Notes under the pieces: model-generated
Databases searched by the model: none
Told to the model about the DNA's origin: nothing
What the model saw: the letters and a program-made list of their open reading frames with translations, nothing else
Assembly (NCBI RefSeq): GCF_000223985.1
Contig: NZ_AFWV01000002.1
Coordinates: 382,501 to 446,500 of the forward strand
Length of the DNA: 64,000 bases
Source of the DNA: Thiocapsa marina 5811
GTDB lineage: Bacteria > Pseudomonadota > Gammaproteobacteria > Chromatiales > Chromatiaceae
Direction of reading: 5' to 3'
Part shown: positions 44,271 through 52,796 of the stretch, in pieces
How the letters are laid out: every line of letters begins with the position of its first letter
Numbering within the stretch: position 1 is the stretch's first letter
Made by a program: the position numbers and the translations under genes

Positions 44271-45988
44271 GCCCGCCGTTGCTCGAATGCGCGTATCGCC
44301 GATTTGACGGTCGGGTAGACGCGATCGGCAGTTAACTCACGACGCGCGTCGACCCAAGCGCCTTGAAAGGGTCGGTCCAGGCTGCGCTTGACGTTCGCGC
44401 TCGCGAGCACGACGCCGCGGGCGGCCAACTCTTCGCTCAGCCGATCGATGGCATCGATGGCCGTGCCGTCGACCACGTTGATGGAGCTCGCATCGATCAC
44501 GACCCATTCCACGGGCGTCTTGGATGCGGCGATCAGCGCCAGCACCCGCTCGCGGAAGTAGTCGACGTTGTAGAACACCAGACTGGCCTCGAAGCGATAC
44601 AGCAGCAGGCCGGGGATGGTCTTCGCCTCCGGGTAGTCGTCGATGTCGTGGAAGCCCTTCAGCCCCGGCACGCGGCCCAGCACGGCATCCACCGGCCGCG
44701 AGCTTTGCGCGAGCAGCTGCAGCAGGCTCAGGATCACGGCCAGCAGGACGCCGGGCAAGGCGCCGAGCACCAGCACGCCCAGGGTGGTGCCGACGGAGAA
44801 GGCCAGCTCGACGCGGCTGATCGAATAGAGCTTGCGCAGCATCGCACCATCGAACAGCCCCGCCGCGGCGACGATGATCACCGCCGCCAGCGCGGTCATC
44901 GGCACGAAGGCGAGCGGCGCGGTCAGAAAGAACAGCACCGCGAGCATGGCGCCGCCGGCGACGATGCCGACCAGCTGGGTCTTGCCGCCCATGGCGTCGT
45001 TGACCGCGGTGCGCGAATCCGCGCCGGTGACCGGGAAGCCCTGGGCCAGTGCGGAGGCGAGGTTGGCCGCGCCGAAGCCGAACAACTCGCGGTTGGGGTC
45101 GATCGGGTAGTGATTGCGCTGGGCGAAGCCCTTCGCGGTCAAGATACCGCTGGTGAAGCTCACCAAGACCAGGCCGGCCGCATCACGCAGGATCAGCGGG
45201 TAGTCCGTGGCCGGCAGCAGCGGGATGTGGAAGAATTCCGGCAGGCCCGCGGGCACCGCGCCGAGCACGGCGACGCCGTGCTGCTCCAGGCCGAGCGCCG
45301 CGGCCAGTGCGATGCCGACGACGACCACGACCAAGGCCCCCGGCAGCCGCGGCGCGAAACGGCGCAGTGCCAGCAGCCCGACCAGCGAGCCGAGCCCCAG
45401 GAGCAGCGTCGGCAGATGGGCCGTGGGCAGGCGTTCGACGTGCTCGGCCAGCTTGCCGAGGAAGTCCGGCGCCTGGACCGAATAGCCGAACAGCTTGTCG
45501 AGCTGACCGACGATGATGAGCACAGCGATCCCGTTCATGAAGCCGACCAGGATCGGCTGCGACAGGAAGCGTGCGATGAAGCCGAGCCGCGCCGTGCCCG
45601 CCAGCAGATAGATGATGCCGGCGCCCAGGGTCATGGCGGTCACCAGCGCCAAGTAGCGCTCTGTGTCGCCGCCGGCGAGCGGTGCGAGAGCGGCGGCCAT
45701 CAGCATGCAGGTGGCGGCGTCCGGCCCGGTCATCAGCTGTCGCGATGAGCCGAACAGGGCGTAGGCGAACAGCGGGAAGATCGCCGAGTACATGCCGATC
45801 ACCGCCGGCACGCCGGCGATGTCGGCATAGGCGATCCCCACCGGCAGCGCGACGGCCGCCACCGACAGGCCCGCCGCGATGTCGCCGGGCAGCCAGGCGA
45901 CGCGGTAGCGGGACAAGCTCTCGACGCCGGGAGCGACCCGGCCGACGACACGGCGAATCCGACCCGGCGGCTGCTCGGCGTCAGTCAT
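44267..45988 (-). CDS. SulP/SLC26 family anion transporter with STAS domain
   Basis: A 573-residue protein. About 12 membrane helices fill residues 30-435, with the SulP signature GLSVAAVALPVGIAYADIAG and TGPDAATCMLMAA. A cytoplasmic STAS domain (about 455-560) contains VVIDASSINVVDGTAIDAID. Members carry sulfate, bicarbonate or other anions. In this organism sulfate or bicarbonate is plausible, but specificity cannot be read. GGAGA is seven bases upstream of the ATG. It is flanked by the PPK2 fragment upstream and overlaps the phosphoketolase pseudogene downstream. The gene itself looks intact. Confidence 0.87.
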   Translation of the reverse strand: MTDAEQPPGRIRRVVGRVAPGVESLSRYRVAWLPGDIAAGLSVAAVALPVGIAYADIAGVPAVIGMYSAIFPLFAYALFGSSRQLMTGPDAATCMLMAAALAPLAGGDTERYLALVTAMTLGAGIIYLLAGTARLGFIARFLSQPILVGFMNGIAVLIIVGQLDKLFGYSVQAPDFLGKLAEHVERLPTAHLPTLLLGLGSLVGLLALRRFAPRLPGALVVVVVGIALAAALGLEQHGVAVLGAVPAGLPEFFHIPLLPATDYPLILRDAAGLVLVSFTSGILTAKGFAQRNHYPIDPNRELFGFGAANLASALAQGFPVTGADSRTAVNDAMGGKTQLVGIVAGGAMLAVLFFLTAPLAFVPMTALAAVIIVAAAGLFDGAMLRKLYSISRVELAFSVGTTLGVLVLGALPGVLLAVILSLLQLLAQSSRPVDAVLGRVPGLKGFHDIDDYPEAKTIPGLLLYRFEASLVFYNVDYFRERVLALIAASKTPVEWVVIDASSINVVDGTAIDAIDRLSEELAARGVVLASANVKRSLDRPFQGAWVDARRELTADRVYPTVKSAIRAFEQRRA

Positions 45989-46030
45989 GTTTCGGTCTCC
46001 GGGATGTCTGCAAGGATGATCAAAGGTTTC

Positions 46031-46290
46031 TCAACCGGCCGCGCCGGGGCGCTTGCCCGCCTGCTCGTTATCCAGCGCCTTTTTCGTGATGCTTTGAATC
46101 ACCAGGTTGAAGATGGCCACCTGCCCCTTGCTTGGCGTGTGCTGGTGATAGCGCCACAGGAAATCGCGGGCCGCCTCGTCCTTGCTGGGCACCTTGAAGC
46201 CGGTGACCGTGCAGCCCTGCGGGTTCATCGCGCCGAGCACATGGTTGATGGTCTGCGTTTGTGGAGGTGACAGGTGCGATGGTTGCCTTG
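46031..46290 (-). pseudogene. Polyphosphate kinase 2 (PPK2) fragment
   Basis: The stretch TINHVLGAMNPQGCTVTGFK followed by VPSKDEAARDFLWRYHQHTP and GQVAIFN is the characteristic middle of PPK2-type kinases, which transfer phosphate between polyphosphate and nucleotides. Both the preceding Walker A part and the following HYEDVL part are missing. After AIFN the frame continues with unrelated residues and stops. It lies just upstream of the SulP gene on the same strand. A fragment of about 60 residues cannot be functional. Confidence 0.7.
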
Positions 46291-46417
46291 CTCGCCCGGA
46301 AGTCGGAGCGCCGATCCGGGCAGCAGCGATGCGCGGGTTAGGCGGCGACCTTGGCGGCCTGGGCAACGCCGTGCGCCGCATGCCACCCCTTAGAGAAACC
46401 GCTGATACCAAACACAT

Positions 46418-46962
46418 ATCAAGCCTTCCACAATCCGGTCGGTGGTGAAATCCAGGTAAGAGGTCTTCTGCATGTCACCCGGTAACGGCGAAAAAGTAGA
46501 GTGGCGCTTGGCATCACACAACCGTCCCGAAAGGGACTCTACCTTTCCGTCTCGATCCGACTTACGCTCGCCTGTTTAAGCAGATTTCCGGAGATCACCC
46601 CGTCTACGGGGGACGATTCGGGTCGAGGAATGCAGCGCGCCTCTGCGCGTGCTGAGGCAATGAGGTCGTGCAGCAGGGCGCGCCGCCAGCCGGGTGCAAC
46701 ACCGGCGATGCCGGCTAAGATCTCCAACGAATTGCAACGAGCGACGCCCGCTGGGGGTCGGACGGTATCGACAGCAACGGGCTCCTAGCCCGGCGCGAAC
46801 AGATCCGCCGAGATTCGCCGGCTGCGCGCGCGCGGTGGTCGATGACCCGGATGGTCGGCGTATGCGCTTGCCCGGGTACGTCGCCCTCGGCTTTATCGAC
46901 CTCCATCGTCTGGCACTTCCTGAATGACAACCCTGGAAATCAGATTGTGAGGAGACCCGGGT
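46418..46962. other. Gene-free stretch before the Mla-like operon, with partial dispersed repeat
   Basis: No coding frame was recognised. At 46521-46541 the sequence ACCGTCCCGAAAGGGACTCTA repeats the core of the 116-bp dispersed repeat, but flanks differ. The right end should hold the promoter of the lipid-transport operon. Confidence 0.45.
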
Positions 46963-48069
46963 TTGGCCGCCATGAGCGATGATTCGATCAAGACTGAAGA
47001 TCTCTCGTTCGCGCTGGAGGGTCGCCTCACGGCGTCGAACATCGGTCCGATTTGGGCCGAAGCGGCGCAAACCCTGGAACGCAACCCGGATCGGCGGGTT
47101 GTCGTGGATGCGTCGCGCTTGGACTACGTCGACAATACCGGCATCGCACTGCTGTTCGATCTGAAGCGACGGCGGCGACCGAAAGGTGCCGAGATCGAAA
47201 TACAGGGCCTGGCGCCGAACCTCGCGACACTGGTTCCCGACGATGACCCGGAGGACCTCAGCGGCGCGGCGCCGCAGGCGCCGTCTGTCGGTCTGTTCGA
47301 GCAGATCGGTCGCGCGACGGAGCAGCAGATCACCTATACGCAGCGGATGCTCGCGTTCCTCGGCGACTGCGGCGCGGCCTTTCTGCTGGCAACCCGTCGC
47401 CGCGGTGTCGTCCGCTGGAGCGAGACGCTGAGCGTGGCCACCGAGGCCGGTGCCAACGCGGTGCCCATCGTGCTCCTGATTGGTTTCCTGATGGGGGTGA
47501 TCATCGCCTTCGAGATCGGGCTGGTCGCACGGCAATTCGGCGCGGTCATCTTCGTCGTCGATGGTGTGGGCGTTGCCATGTTGCGCGAACTCGGGCCGCT
47601 GATGACCGCCATCGTCTTCGCCGGGCGCACCGGGGCCGCCTTCGCCGCCCAGATCGGCACCCAGAAGGTCAACGAGGAGATCAACGCCATTCTCACCTTC
47701 GGTCTCGACCCGATCCATTTCCTGGTCTTGCCGCGACTGCTGGCGGCGGTGCTCGTGGTGCCGCTGCTGACGGTGTTCGCCGATGTCGTCGGGTTGTTCG
47801 GCGGCGCGCTTGTGTTGGTCAGCTTCGACATCGGCTTCGTCCAGTTCTACAACCACCTGCTCGGCGCCGTCGGCATGAACGATCTCCTGGTGGGTCTTCT
47901 GAAGGCCGCGGTGTTCGGGTTTGCGATCGCTGCCATCGGCTGCGAGCGCGGGCTGTCCACGGGTGCCGGAGCGACCTCGGTGGGCCTCTCGGCAACGAGC
48001 GCGGTCGTGACCAGCATCGTGTGGGTCGTCGTGCTCGACGGCCTGTTCACCGTGCTGCTGTCCGGTTGA
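46963..48069 (+). CDS. MlaE-like ABC permease with fused N-terminal STAS domain
   Basis: A 368-residue protein. Residues 1-110 form a STAS (MlaB-like) domain with VVVDASRLDYVDNTGIALLF. The MlaE/YrbE permease follows with LIGFLMGVIIAFEIGLVARQ, then LGPLMTAIVFAGRTGAAFAA and the EINAILTFGLDPIHFLVLPR segment. In E. coli, MlaB and MlaE are separate; here they are one chain. The start is TTG at 46963 with GAGGAG eight bases upstream; the ATG at 46972 is the alternative. It is the first gene of a four-gene MCE-type operon moving lipids between the membranes. Confidence 0.88.
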   Translation: MAAMSDDSIKTEDLSFALEGRLTASNIGPIWAEAAQTLERNPDRRVVVDASRLDYVDNTGIALLFDLKRRRRPKGAEIEIQGLAPNLATLVPDDDPEDLSGAAPQAPSVGLFEQIGRATEQQITYTQRMLAFLGDCGAAFLLATRRRGVVRWSETLSVATEAGANAVPIVLLIGFLMGVIIAFEIGLVARQFGAVIFVVDGVGVAMLRELGPLMTAIVFAGRTGAAFAAQIGTQKVNEEINAILTFGLDPIHFLVLPRLLAAVLVVPLLTVFADVVGLFGGALVLVSFDIGFVQFYNHLLGAVGMNDLLVGLLKAAVFGFAIAAIGCERGLSTGAGATSVGLSATSAVVTSIVWVVVLDGLFTVLLSG

Positions 48070-48076
48070 CCGGCAG

Positions 48077-48910
48077 ATGATGACGGCAGGTCAAGCAACG
48101 ATGGCGCCGGCTGAAGCCGCCACCGCGGTCCACGCCGAGCCGGCAATCAGCGTGCGCAACCTGCGCATGGGCTACGGCACCAAGGTGCTGCTGGATAAAG
48201 CATCCTTCGATGTGCAGCGGGGGGAGATCGTGGTGATCCTCGGCGGCTCGGGTTGCGGCAAGTCGAGCCTGATGAAGAACATCATCGGCCTCTACCCACC
48301 CATGGCGGGTGATGTGCTGATCGCCGGGGACAGTATCGTCAGCGCGCGCCCAGCGGATAAGGCGCGTATCCAGCGCAAGCTCGGGATCATGTACCAGAGC
48401 GGCGCACTGTTCGGGTCGCTGACGGTGCTGGAGAACGTCCGCTTCCCCCTGGACGAGTTCACCGACATCGGCCCGTCGCAGAAAGACCTTGTCGCGCGCC
48501 TGCTGCTGCGTACCGTGGAGATGGGGTATGCCGAGTCGCTGATGCCGGGCGAGCTCTCCGGCGGGATGCTCAAGCGCGCCGGCATCGCCCGCGCCATGGC
48601 GCTCGGTTGCGATATCCTGCTGCTCGACGAGCCCTCCGCCGGGTTGGACCCGATCACTGCAGCGAACCTCGACCGCACCATCCTTCGGCTGCGCGAAAAC
48701 CTCGGCTTCACCTTTGTCGTCGTCACCCACGAGCTCTCGAGCATCTTCACCATCGCCGACCGGGCTGTGATGCTCGACCCCGTTTCGCGTCGTATCATCG
48801 CGCAGGGCAAGCCCTCGGAGCTGCGCGATCAGAGCAAGGATCCGCGGGTGCGGCAGTTCTTCAACCGCGAGCCGGATGCGCTGCCCGACGCCGGCACCAA
48901 GAGGACATGA
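48077..48910 (+). CDS. MlaF-like ABC ATPase
   Basis: A 277-residue ABC ATPase with Walker A GGSGCGKSS, signature LSGGMLKRAGIARAMALGCD and Walker B ILLLDEPSAGLDP, then the H-loop in VVVTHELSS. The 'GGMLKR' form of the signature is typical of MlaF. The stop codon overlaps the next gene's first ATG (ATGA at 48907). It supplies energy to the permease encoded seven bases upstream. Confidence 0.9.
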   Translation: MMTAGQATMAPAEAATAVHAEPAISVRNLRMGYGTKVLLDKASFDVQRGEIVVILGGSGCGKSSLMKNIIGLYPPMAGDVLIAGDSIVSARPADKARIQRKLGIMYQSGALFGSLTVLENVRFPLDEFTDIGPSQKDLVARLLLRTVEMGYAESLMPGELSGGMLKRAGIARAMALGCDILLLDEPSAGLDPITAANLDRTILRLRENLGFTFVVVTHELSSIFTIADRAVMLDPVSRRIIAQGKPSELRDQSKDPRVRQFFNREPDALPDAGTKRT

Positions 48911-48927
48911 GCCCAGAGGACATCAGC

Positions 48928-49986
48928 ATGGCCGAGAAGCAACGCTATCGCCGGCTCGGGTTGTTCGTGGTCCTGGCGCTGACCATTTTGGCCGGCCTGC
49001 TGTTCGTGCTGGGCGGTCGCTCGCTGTTCGCCCCGACACTGGTGTTCGAGACCTACTTCGACAAGTCGGTCTCCGGGCTGGGTGTCGGCGCCCAGGTGAG
49101 CTTCCGCGGGGTTCCGCTGGGGCAGGTCAGCGAGATCGTCATGTCGACCGTCGCCTACGAGAACGGTGTGCCGTTCGAGCAGCGAGCCGCCTTCATTGTC
49201 GTTAGAACGAAGCTCAGCGCAACGTCGGCGCAGGTCGAACAGTGGCAGGCCGAGCTCCCCGAGTATGTTCGACGGGGGCTACGGGCACAGACCCAGCTCG
49301 CCGGGATCACCGGCCAGCAGTACCTGGCGCTCGACTACTTCGATCCGGAGAAGTACCCGGAACCCACCGTTGCCTGGACGCCGGACTATCCCGTCGTGCC
49401 TTCGGCGCCCAGCATGACCGGTGAGATCATCGGATCGGCCCAGCAGTTTCTGGCCAGCCTGAACGAGGCGGACATCGGTTCCCTCGGCCAGAACCTCGAT
49501 CGTCTTGTGCTGACCCTTGACGACAAGATCGGGCGCGTGCCGGTGGACGCGCTTTCCGCCGATGCCGACAGCTTGATCAAGGAAGCGCGCACCCTGGTCG
49601 AACACCTGGACGAGGTGATCACCCAGGCGCCGATCGACGAGGCCGTCGGCGACATCGCGTCTGCCTCTGCCCGGTTGAACGCGCTGCTGGCGTTGCCGGC
49701 CTTGGAGCAGACCCTCGACAACACCGCCGCGCTGACGAACCGTCTGCGCACCTTGGCCGCGCGCGAGGAGCTCGACACCATGATTGCGAGTCTCGCGCGC
49801 GCCGTGCAGCGTATCGATGCCCTCGTCGGCGACAACCAGTACGACGTGCGCGTGGTCGTTGAAGACCTCCGCGCGACAGCCGACAACCTGCGAACGCTTT
49901 CGGAGACCGCGAAGCGCTATCCGGCGGGCGTCCTGTTCGGCGCTCCGCCCAAAAAGGCCGACTTTCCATGGAATCGAACCAAATGA
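48928..49986 (+). CDS. MlaD-like MCE-domain protein
   Basis: A 352-residue protein with one N-terminal anchor helix (LGLFVVLALTILAGLLFVLG). A single MCE domain follows (VFETYFDKSVSGLGVGAQVS, then FRGVPLGQVSEI and LRAQTQLAGITGQQYLALDY). A long helical C-terminal part continues to residue 352. MCE domains assemble as rings that conduct lipids across the periplasm. I prefer the ATG at 48928, seven bases after AGAGGA. The ATG at 48907 overlaps the ATPase stop and would add seven residues. The long helical tail resembles PqiB/LetB-group and actinobacterial MCE proteins more than short MlaD. Confidence 0.87.
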   Translation: MAEKQRYRRLGLFVVLALTILAGLLFVLGGRSLFAPTLVFETYFDKSVSGLGVGAQVSFRGVPLGQVSEIVMSTVAYENGVPFEQRAAFIVVRTKLSATSAQVEQWQAELPEYVRRGLRAQTQLAGITGQQYLALDYFDPEKYPEPTVAWTPDYPVVPSAPSMTGEIIGSAQQFLASLNEADIGSLGQNLDRLVLTLDDKIGRVPVDALSADADSLIKEARTLVEHLDEVITQAPIDEAVGDIASASARLNALLALPALEQTLDNTAALTNRLRTLAAREELDTMIASLARAVQRIDALVGDNQYDVRVVVEDLRATADNLRTLSETAKRYPAGVLFGAPPKKADFPWNRTK

Positions 49987-50624
49987 AACGGCAGTGCACG
50001 GCTTTCCGGTTGCCGGCGATCCTGACGGGCGCCCTGTTCGCCGGGACGCTGATCCCGGTGTGGCTGCTTGGCGGCTGCGCCATCGGCAAGCCGGTGCCCG
50101 AGGCCGCTCTCTACGCGATCGAACCAACACCACCAACATCGAGCCTGCCGCGCAAACCGCAAACCCTGACCATGGGCCGGGTGCGCGTTGCCCCGGTCTA
50201 CGCCGGCAAATCTTTGGTGTTTCGGGTCGATGACGTTCGCTATGCCAGCGACTTTTACAATGCGTTCATCGCCGAGCCAGACGACATGCTCGCCTCGCGC
50301 ATCGCGGCGTGGCTTGATCGGGCGGGCCCGTTCCAGTCCGTCGCTCAGCCGGGTAACCGCCACGGTTCGAGCTATGTGCTCGACGCCGTGGTCAACGAGC
50401 TGTACGGCGACTTCCGGGCCGGTCGGGCGCCGGAAGCCGTGATCACGATCCAGTTTCGGTTGATGGACCTGACCGGAATCAGCCCCAGCCCCATTCTGGA
50501 GCGGACCATCGGCCGGCGAGTGCGCTTGCCCGAGCAGAGTCCCGAGGCCCTGATCCGCGGGTATGGGGAGGCACTCGGCGAGATCCTGGCTGAACTGGCA
50601 ATCGCCCTTGCCGATGCGCTTTGA
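49983..50624 (+). CDS. ABC-transport auxiliary lipoprotein (PqiC/YmbA-like)
   Basis: A 213-residue lipoprotein: signal AILTGALFAGTLIPVWLLGG followed by the lipobox Cys in LLGGC. The body is PqiC-like, with LYAIEPTPP, the YAGKSLVFRVDDVRYASDFY segment and LDAVVNELYGDF. Such lipoproteins serve as outer-membrane partners of MCE systems. The ATG at 49983 overlaps the MCE gene's stop (ATGA), with an alternative ATG at 49968. It is the last gene of the operon. The HlyD remnant begins right after its stop on the other strand. Confidence 0.85.
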   Translation: MKRQCTAFRLPAILTGALFAGTLIPVWLLGGCAIGKPVPEAALYAIEPTPPTSSLPRKPQTLTMGRVRVAPVYAGKSLVFRVDDVRYASDFYNAFIAEPDDMLASRIAAWLDRAGPFQSVAQPGNRHGSSYVLDAVVNELYGDFRAGRAPEAVITIQFRLMDLTGISPSPILERTIGRRVRLPEQSPEALIRGYGEALGEILAELAIALADAL

Positions 50625-50628
50625 TCGT

Positions 50629-51531
50629 GGCCTTGCAGGGGCTGGTCGGGATAGGTCATCAGGGTGATGACGGCAGGGTCGCCGGCGCGCATGTCGCCGA
50701 CCAGGCTCTCGCGGAAGTAGCCGTGCACCCGTGCACCCAGAAGCTCGCTGCGTCAACCAGCGCCAGCGCCGGCTGGTTGGAGACCGCCTGGCTGCCGAGG
50801 CGCAGGTTGAGGTTGGTGACATAGCCGTCCACCGAGGCGCGCACCTGCGTGAATTCCAGGTCCATCTGCGCCGTCTCCAGCGCGGCCTTGGCGGCACGTA
50901 GTTGGGCGTTGTCCTCGCCCGGGGCGCCCAACTCGGCCCTGGCCCGCGCCAGTTGGGCCTGGGACTGGAGCTTCGCCGAGTCGGCCTGGGTGAGCTGCGC
51001 CTGGGCCTTGGCGAGGTCGGCCTGGGCCACGTCGTTGGCGGCCACGGCCTCATCATAGGTGCGCTTGGCGACGTCACCCTTCGCCACCAGTTTAGTTGCG
51101 CGCTCGAAGTCGGCCTTGGTCTTGACCACGGTGACCTCGGCGCTGTTCACGGCGAATTCGGCCTGCTTGATACCGGACTCCGCCTGTTCCAGGGCCGCCT
51201 CGGCGGACTTGACCTGCGTCTCCAGGTCCTTGATGCGATCGCGGGTCTGGTCGAGGTTGGCCTTGGCCTGGTCAAGGGCCGCCTGATAGGTGCGCGGGTC
51301 GATCTCGAACAGCAGATCGCCCGCCTTGACGAACTGGTTGTCCTTGATCGGCAGGGCAACGATCGGCGCCGACACCCGCGGCGCGATCTGGATGACGTTG
51401 GCACGCACCTGACCGTCGCGGGTCCAGGGGTTGGTGACATAGACCCAGTATTTCCAGAAGACCAGCCCGACGGCGACCAGGACCACGACGCCGGTCAGGA
51501 CGTATCTCAGCAGTGCGGGGATTTTGCTCAT
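50629..51531 (-). pseudogene. HlyD/EmrA-family membrane fusion protein gene, frameshifted and 3'-truncated
   Basis: The first 265 residues look normal. An anchor helix precedes DGQVRANVIQIAPRVSAPIV, the coiled-coil hairpin is rich in Ala/Gln/Lys, and the barrel part reads FTQVRASVDGYVTNLNLRLG. At ASFWVHG an 8-base direct duplication (CCGTGCAC at 50721-50728 and 50729-50736) shifts the frame. In the other frame the family continues as YFRESLVGDMRAGDPAVI and YPDQPLQG, then ends abruptly at the lipoprotein gene. It was the periplasmic adaptor of an efflux pump with the FUSC protein upstream. Confidence 0.82.
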
Positions 51532-51576
51532 GACGGGATGACGAGGCTTCCGATGATCACGGTATAGATCACCGGG

Positions 51577-52569
51577 TTAAAAACGTGCCTCGCGCAGGCG
51601 CTGCCAGTCGATCACGGCCGTTTGTTTCGCGAACGCGATGACCGCCTCGGAGAGGCCCCGGTGGGTGCCGAGGAGGCCGTAGGCGCGCTCGGCCTTCGCT
51701 GCCGGGATGCTGATGGTGTCTGCTTTGTTCAGCGCCGCTTCGATGTGCGCCTCCAGGCGCTCGAGCTTGGCGTCCAGCAGGGCGCGGAAGCCGGCATGAT
51801 CCGCCGCATCGGGATCGAGCGATAGGCGCCGGAAAATCTCTTTCAGACCGGTGCGCCAGGTGTCGATCTCATTTTGCACCTCCGGCCCCGTGGACACGGA
51901 GCGGACCGCGGCGCGCGCTTCGAGGGTTTCCTGCATCCGGTAGCCGAGCGCCTGGATATCGGTGGCGAGGGCCTGTAGCTGCTCAGGCGTGGTGCCGGCC
52001 AGCAGCTTGGGGTCGATGGACTTGCCCCAGAGCGAAATCGTTTGTGGCAAGGTCGCGATCTGTCCGGCATGGTAGGACCGGCGCCAGCGCTGCAGCCGTG
52101 TCGGACGGCGGGCTGAATCCGAATCCGGGTCCCAGCCCAGGGTCGAGACCAGGTACTCGCAACTGCGGAAGAAGCGGCGCAGGAGGCGAACAAACGCCTT
52201 CTCCGGTTGCGGCGAGAACGGCACATAGGCCGCGAGGGCGAGGATCATGAAGACCAGCACAAACATCAGGGCCGTGTTGGCGAGGGACAGAAAGCTGTAG
52301 CTCTGCGCATTGGAGATGCCCGCCATGGTGAAAAAGATCGCCAACCCGGCCACCCGCCCGAGGATCTGCTGCGGTTTGTAAAACAGGTAGCCGATGGCGA
52401 AGGTCACGGCGAAGATCAGCCACCCGAGCTCGGTGAAGCTCGACAGCCGCGGCATGACGAAGATGTACAGGATGCTCGCGAAGGCGATGGACAGGGCAAC
52501 GGGCTTGAAGGCGAGGCGCATGGGCAACTGCGGGTTCGTGGCCAGGGTCACTCCCAGGGAGCCCGTCAT
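51577..52569 (-). pseudogene. FUSC/AaeB-like efflux membrane protein, C-terminal half only
   Basis: A 330-residue frame starts in the middle of a family whose members are about 650-700 residues. It has five or so helices (LSIAFASILYIFVMP, then GWLIFAVTFAIGYLFYKP and ALMFVLVFMILALAAYVPF) followed by a soluble domain. This corresponds to the second membrane block and cytoplasmic tail of aromatic-acid/p-hydroxybenzoate exporters. The frame continues slightly upstream of the ATG at 52569 (ARVIMTGSLG), then loses similarity near the dispersed repeat. The missing first half and the broken HlyD partner argue against function. Confidence 0.65.
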
Positions 52570-52649
52570 AATGACGCGAGCCTGGCTGTTGCTTGGGCGC
52601 TGGTGCTTAACAGGACTGCCGAAAGGACTATGGCTACCCTGGCGCAGAG

Positions 52650-52765
52650 AAATTCCGATTTATCAGCGTATTCCCTGGGTAAACTTCGGAGCCTACTGCA
52701 CCCTCCTTGCGCGCGCCACTGTCCCGAAAGGGACTCTAGTCAGCCGTGTCGCAGCACGGTAGCGT
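52650..52765. repeat. 116-bp dispersed repeat, copy B
   Basis: Gap-free partner of 26058-26173. It contains the same hairpin GTCCC-GAAA-GGGAC and flank CTCTAGTCAGCCGTGTCGCA. It separates the truncated FUSC gene from the amidohydrolase gene and ends about 30 bases before the latter's ATG, so it may contribute to its promoter region. Confidence 0.8.
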
Positions 52766-52796
52766 GAGGCGCCGCGCCAGCCAAAGGAGCATCCAG

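Noticed and set aside
44363-45748. A 461-codon open frame opposite the SulP transporter
   Set aside because: Gln/His/Arg-rich antisense of membrane helices; no start site or similarity.
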